DNA of 52,218 bases from Halomonas sp. KAO (GTDB lineage: Bacteria; Pseudomonadota; Gammaproteobacteria; Pseudomonadales; Halomonadaceae), in assembly GCF_015595025.1 (NCBI RefSeq), contig NZ_JADNRL010000018.1, positions 40,581 to 92,798 on the forward strand. Reading direction: 5' to 3'. A program made the translations under genes and the position numbers. Below, piece by piece: positions 49,945 through 52,218 of this stretch. Numbering within the stretch: the first letter of the stretch is position 1; each line of letters begins with the position of its first letter. The notes under the pieces were generated by a model. That model had not been told where the DNA came from. It worked only from the letters and a program-made list of their open reading frames with translations, and did no database searches.

Positions 49945-50010
49945 CAAGGCGCTGCTGTCGGACAAATTTTCCGCTGCGCTCCAAATTTGCCGCAGAGCGC
50001 GGCGTTAAAT
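49939..50010 (+). other. Integron attC recombination site
   Basis: The outer boxes are TGCTAAC (49939-49945, one mismatch to RYYYAAC) and GTTAAAT (50004-50010, exact GTTRRRY). Inside, the left arm 49943-49969 pairs with the right arm 49983-50006: AAC/GTT, a 3x3 unpaired spacer, GCGCT, CTG, CGG and CAAATTT all match. The left arm has three extra unpaired bases (G49954, T49958, A49962), the extrahelical bases expected of attC, and the terminal loop is 13 nt (49970-49982). The site overlaps the stop codon of the preceding gene, the normal cassette arrangement. No intI gene is present in the window. Confidence 0.9.
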
Positions 50011-50066
50011 ATCAGAAAAGCTCAATGGCCGCCCTTGCCGGAAGTTGCCATAGCTGCCTTTAACCA

Positions 50067-50143
50067 CGCGGATAAAAAGCGGCACTCAAGAAGCGACACT
50101 CCCCACTTCGCTCCTCGTGAAGCGACAGGGAGTCGTATCCGCG
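50067..50143. repeat. Long imperfect inverted repeat downstream of attC
   Basis: CGCGGATA (50067-50074) and TATCCGCG (50136-50143) are perfect outer arms. Inside, CGACACTCCC pairs with GGGAGTCG apart from one bulge, and CTTC/GAAG close a small central loop; GAAGCGACA also occurs twice directly. The outer boxes do not match R'/R'' cores, so I do not call a second attC. Confidence 0.5.
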
Positions 50144-50189
50144 CGAACTCTGGTACAATCGCGCGATGATTGAAGCAGACGGAGACACG

Positions 50190-50540
50190 ATGGAAACGGA
50201 ACTTAGCGAATTCGAGCGGCAGATGCGCCGTGATATCGACAGTTTCATGGACAAGGCCCAGGAGACTCGACGCAAGGCGGCGACCTCCGCTCCCGAGTGG
50301 CCCATCGAGGACGAGAGCAAGGCGAAGCCCAAGGCGCCACGCAGCAAGCCTGGCGGTTCGCCGAAGACAGGCCATCGGGTAAAGCTGGCCGTACGTACCA
50401 AGCAGCTCGAGATGGATACCGTGTTCGAGCATGTGTCGTCGAGCATCTCCAAGATCGAGGCACAGCTGGAAGCCGAGAAGGCCGCCCGCAAGGCTGGCTA
50501 TCCCATTATCGGCTTCGTGATCGAAACGACGCGGCTGTAA
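50190..50540 (+). CDS. Small charged hypothetical protein
   Basis: 116 residues, very hydrophilic: an acidic helix (TELSEFERQMRRDIDSFMDKAQETRRK), a Lys/Pro-rich linker (KAKPKAPRSKPGGSPKTGHR) and a second coiled-coil-like helix (HVSSSISKIEAQLEAEKAARK). No signal or membrane segment and no family recognised. ATG 50190 has GGAG five bases upstream and is preferred to ATG 50166. TACAAT at 50154-50159 may be the -10. Codon use is that of the host, so it lies outside the AT-rich cassette. Confidence 0.65.
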   Translation: METELSEFERQMRRDIDSFMDKAQETRRKAATSAPEWPIEDESKAKPKAPRSKPGGSPKTGHRVKLAVRTKQLEMDTVFEHVSSSISKIEAQLEAEKAARKAGYPIIGFVIETTRL

Positions 50541-50598
50541 TCCCTGATCGCCTGGGATAGGCTTTGGGCATCTCTCGCCCAAGGAGTAGGAGCCGCCC

Positions 50599-51444
50599 GT
50601 GAGGATCACCCAGCTTTCTATCTATCCGGTCAAGTCATTGGGCGCCATCGCCCTGAACGAGGCCGAGTTGACTCCCGAAGGACTCGCCTGGGATCGCCGC
50701 TGGATGGTGGTCGACGATGTGGGGCGTTTCGTTACCCAGCGTCAATTGCCGGCCATGGCCGCCATTCGGGTCAGTCTCGAGGCCGATGCCCTGGTGTTGA
50801 GCCATCCGGATGCCGAGGCGTTGCGTGTCCCCCTGTCGGCAGAGGGGCAGGAACGACTGTCGGTCTATGTCTGGGAGGATCGCTGTGCCGCCCTGGATGA
50901 GGGCCCCGAGGCCAGGGAGTGGCTGGGCAGGGTGCTGGGCGATTTCCGGGGCAGTGGTCTGCGCCTGGTACGCTTCGCGCCCGACCAGCAGCGCCGGGTC
51001 GAGCCGCACTATCTCGCGCCGGGCGAGCAGGCCCATACCGGCTTTGCCGATGGCTATCCCTTCCTGGTGGTGGGCGAGGCCTCGCTTGCCGAACTGAACC
51101 GCCGCCTGGCTGCCAAGGGGCTCGAGCCGGTACCGATGAGTCGTTTTCGGCCCAGCATCGTGGTCGACCACGAATTGCCCTTCGTCGAGGATGGCTGGCA
51201 AGAGCTGGCCGCCGCCGAGAGTGGCTGGCGGCTGGGGCTACGCAAGCCCTGCCAGCGCTGCAAGATCACCACCGTGGATCAGCACAGCGGCGAGATCGAC
51301 GTGCCGGGCGAGCCTCTGCGCACGCTGGTGGAGATGAATACCCGCCTGGCCCCGGGCGGATACTTCGGGCAGAACGCCATCCTGCTGGCAGGCGAGGGCC
51401 GGACGATCAGTGTCGGCGAGCCCCTGATGCCGAAGCCGCGCTGA
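50599..51444 (+). CDS. MOSC-domain protein (YcbX/mARC-like)
   Basis: 281 residues. N-terminal beta-barrel (LSIYPVKSLGAIALNEAELTP is the region; GLAWDRRWMVVD) and the C-terminal MOSC domain with the molybdenum-ligand Cys in RKPCQRCKITTVDQ and the GQNAILLA stretch. Relatives bind the molybdenum cofactor and reduce N-hydroxylated compounds. The start is GTG at 50599 with AAGGAG upstream. About 60 bases after the hypothetical gene. It lacks the fused 2Fe-2S domain of longer YcbX proteins. Confidence 0.9.
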   Translation: MRITQLSIYPVKSLGAIALNEAELTPEGLAWDRRWMVVDDVGRFVTQRQLPAMAAIRVSLEADALVLSHPDAEALRVPLSAEGQERLSVYVWEDRCAALDEGPEAREWLGRVLGDFRGSGLRLVRFAPDQQRRVEPHYLAPGEQAHTGFADGYPFLVVGEASLAELNRRLAAKGLEPVPMSRFRPSIVVDHELPFVEDGWQELAAAESGWRLGLRKPCQRCKITTVDQHSGEIDVPGEPLRTLVEMNTRLAPGGYFGQNAILLAGEGRTISVGEPLMPKPR

Positions 51445-51446
51445 TT

Positions 51447-51477
51447 CTCTCGAGGCTACCCGCGTACTCTCGAGGCT
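51447..51477. repeat. Short direct repeat after the MOSC gene
   Basis: CTCTCGAGGCT occurs at 51447-51457 and 51467-51477, a 20-base period between converging genes. No function seen. Confidence 0.5.
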
Positions 51478-51551
51478 CCCCCTTTACCCAGCCCGGTAGC
51501 TTCTAATGCCCACTGGTCGACTGGATCAGCGCCCGACGGTGCGATGAGTGA

Positions 51552-52001
51552 TCAAGGCGCGAAGATATTCGGCCAGTGGCTATCGGCGGCCTCGATATTG
51601 CCGGGAATATCACGCTCCCAGCGCCACTGGATGAAGCGGCTGTAGTTCAGATAGAGCTTGTCGTCGACGATCTTCCACGCCTCGGGCACGGTCGAGGCGG
51701 CCTCGCCGCTGGCCGCGGCCCAGGCGCACCAGCCGCCGTACTGTGGGGCGTAGGTCTCGGGGTCGGCCTGGAAACGGTCGCGGTGCTCGGCGGAAGCGAA
51801 CTGCCAGGTGGCATCTCGCCACTCGAGCTGGTGCTCCGGTGAGCCCGCCATCGGCCTGCCCTCGGTGAAGTAGGCCACCGGGTCGGTGCCGCCGATGGCC
51901 AGTCCGTCGCGCGTGAAGATGCGCCCGTCGGCGGTCGCCCCCAGCGACCAGGCCAGACCGACCATCAGGATGGCGGCCCTCCACCCCTGTGTGCGTTTCA
52001 T
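51552..52001 (-). CDS. YHS-domain periplasmic protein
   Basis: 149 residues. Signal peptide (MKRTQGWRAAILMVGLAWSL...) followed by a YHS-type domain: GTDPVAYFTEGRPMAGSPEH, then WQFASAEHRDRFQADPETYAPQYGGWCAWA. Such proteins are thought to bind metal or haem near membrane enzymes; the role is unknown. The YDPVAY-like GTDPVAY and the YGGWCAWA Cys are visible. It converges on the MOSC gene. Confidence 0.87.
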   Translation of the reverse strand: MKRTQGWRAAILMVGLAWSLGATADGRIFTRDGLAIGGTDPVAYFTEGRPMAGSPEHQLEWRDATWQFASAEHRDRFQADPETYAPQYGGWCAWAAASGEAASTVPEAWKIVDDKLYLNYSRFIQWRWERDIPGNIEAADSHWPNIFAP

Positions 52002-52170
52002 GATTGCCTCCTCTCGACCCTGGGGTTACAGGGTTCTGTCGGGCAGCGGCTCACGACCTTACAGGTGTCATGACCGTGCTGGCGGCGTGCCCTGTGTGTC
52101 AACCTGCATCCATACACCGGCTCAGTGAGTTAAGCTCAATATCAGAGCCCGAGGTTCAGGAGCCCGTATC

Positions 52171-52218
52171 ATGCCGAAACCGCCAACCGAGCTGCCCGAT
52201 CATCAGGTCACGCCAAAT
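52171..52218 (+). CDS. Start of a gene cut by the window edge
   Basis: Sixteen codons (MPKPPTELPDHQVTPN) with CAGGAG nine bases before the ATG. The LPxHxVTPx pattern resembles, from memory, the N-terminus of IS3-type transposase OrfA proteins; too little is visible to be sure. Confidence 0.4.
   Translation, partial: MPKPPTELPDHQVTPN

Noticed and set aside
50067..50143. A second attC site
   Set aside because: The ends lack GTTRRRY and RYYYAAC boxes and the arm order does not fit; kept only as an inverted repeat.

Overview
The window is a high-GC chromosomal segment of a moderately halophilic gammaproteobacterium, most likely Halomonas or a close relative. This is inferred from the gene set: two TRAP transporters, one coupled to a TeaD-like universal stress protein, a taurine/sulfoacetaldehyde locus, osmoregulated periplasmic glucan genes, and many small catabolic modules each with its own regulator. 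No tRNA, rRNA or CRISPR array was seen.

Layout. 1-2628: end of the taurine dissimilation genes (xsc 3' end, then tauX- and tauY-like genes). 2686-9105: a LysR regulator divergent from a module of M20 amidohydrolase, Na+/solute symporter, YtcJ-like amidohydrolase and COG0523 GTPase. 9157-14588: a MocR regulator divergent from a TRAP transporter and a UspA protein; 15040-16482: an APC permease. 16562-22394: an IclR regulator, a second TRAP transporter with a Tat-type binding protein, and a GMC oxidoreductase, with a clear palindrome in the divergent promoter. 22651-24684: YeiH-type exporter and tenA under a TPP riboswitch. 24729-31009: opgG/opgH, an LpxL-type acyltransferase, a DUF4870 protein, a VOC protein and a methyltransferase. 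31439-38565: NCS1 permease, hyuA/hyuB, AraC regulator and cupin. 38913-45934: MFS protein, then a beta-oxidation-like block (acyl-CoA dehydrogenase, acyl-CoA ligase, hydroxyacyl-CoA dehydrogenase, enoyl-CoA hydratase) resembling DmdC/DmdB/crotonase. 46131-47783: YceI, VOC and peroxiredoxin. 50190-52218: a small hypothetical gene, a MOSC protein, a YHS protein and the first codons of a further gene.

The most unusual part is 48000-50010. The DNA turns abruptly AT-rich and carries one 518-codon gene. Its N-terminus looks like a DUF4365 PD-(D/E)xK-type nuclease domain and the rest is unrecognised. Its stop codon runs into a 72-bp structure with all the hallmarks of an integron attC site: complementary outer boxes, paired inner arms, three extrahelical bases and a 13-nt terminal loop. 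No integrase is in the window, so this looks like an orphan (SALIN/CALIN-type) integron cassette carrying a candidate defence protein.

In function the window is mostly uptake plus catabolism of organic nitrogen and sulfur compounds. Each block pairs a transporter (TRAP, SSS, APC, NCS1) with its enzymes and a dedicated regulator. The true substrates of most modules cannot be read from sequence.
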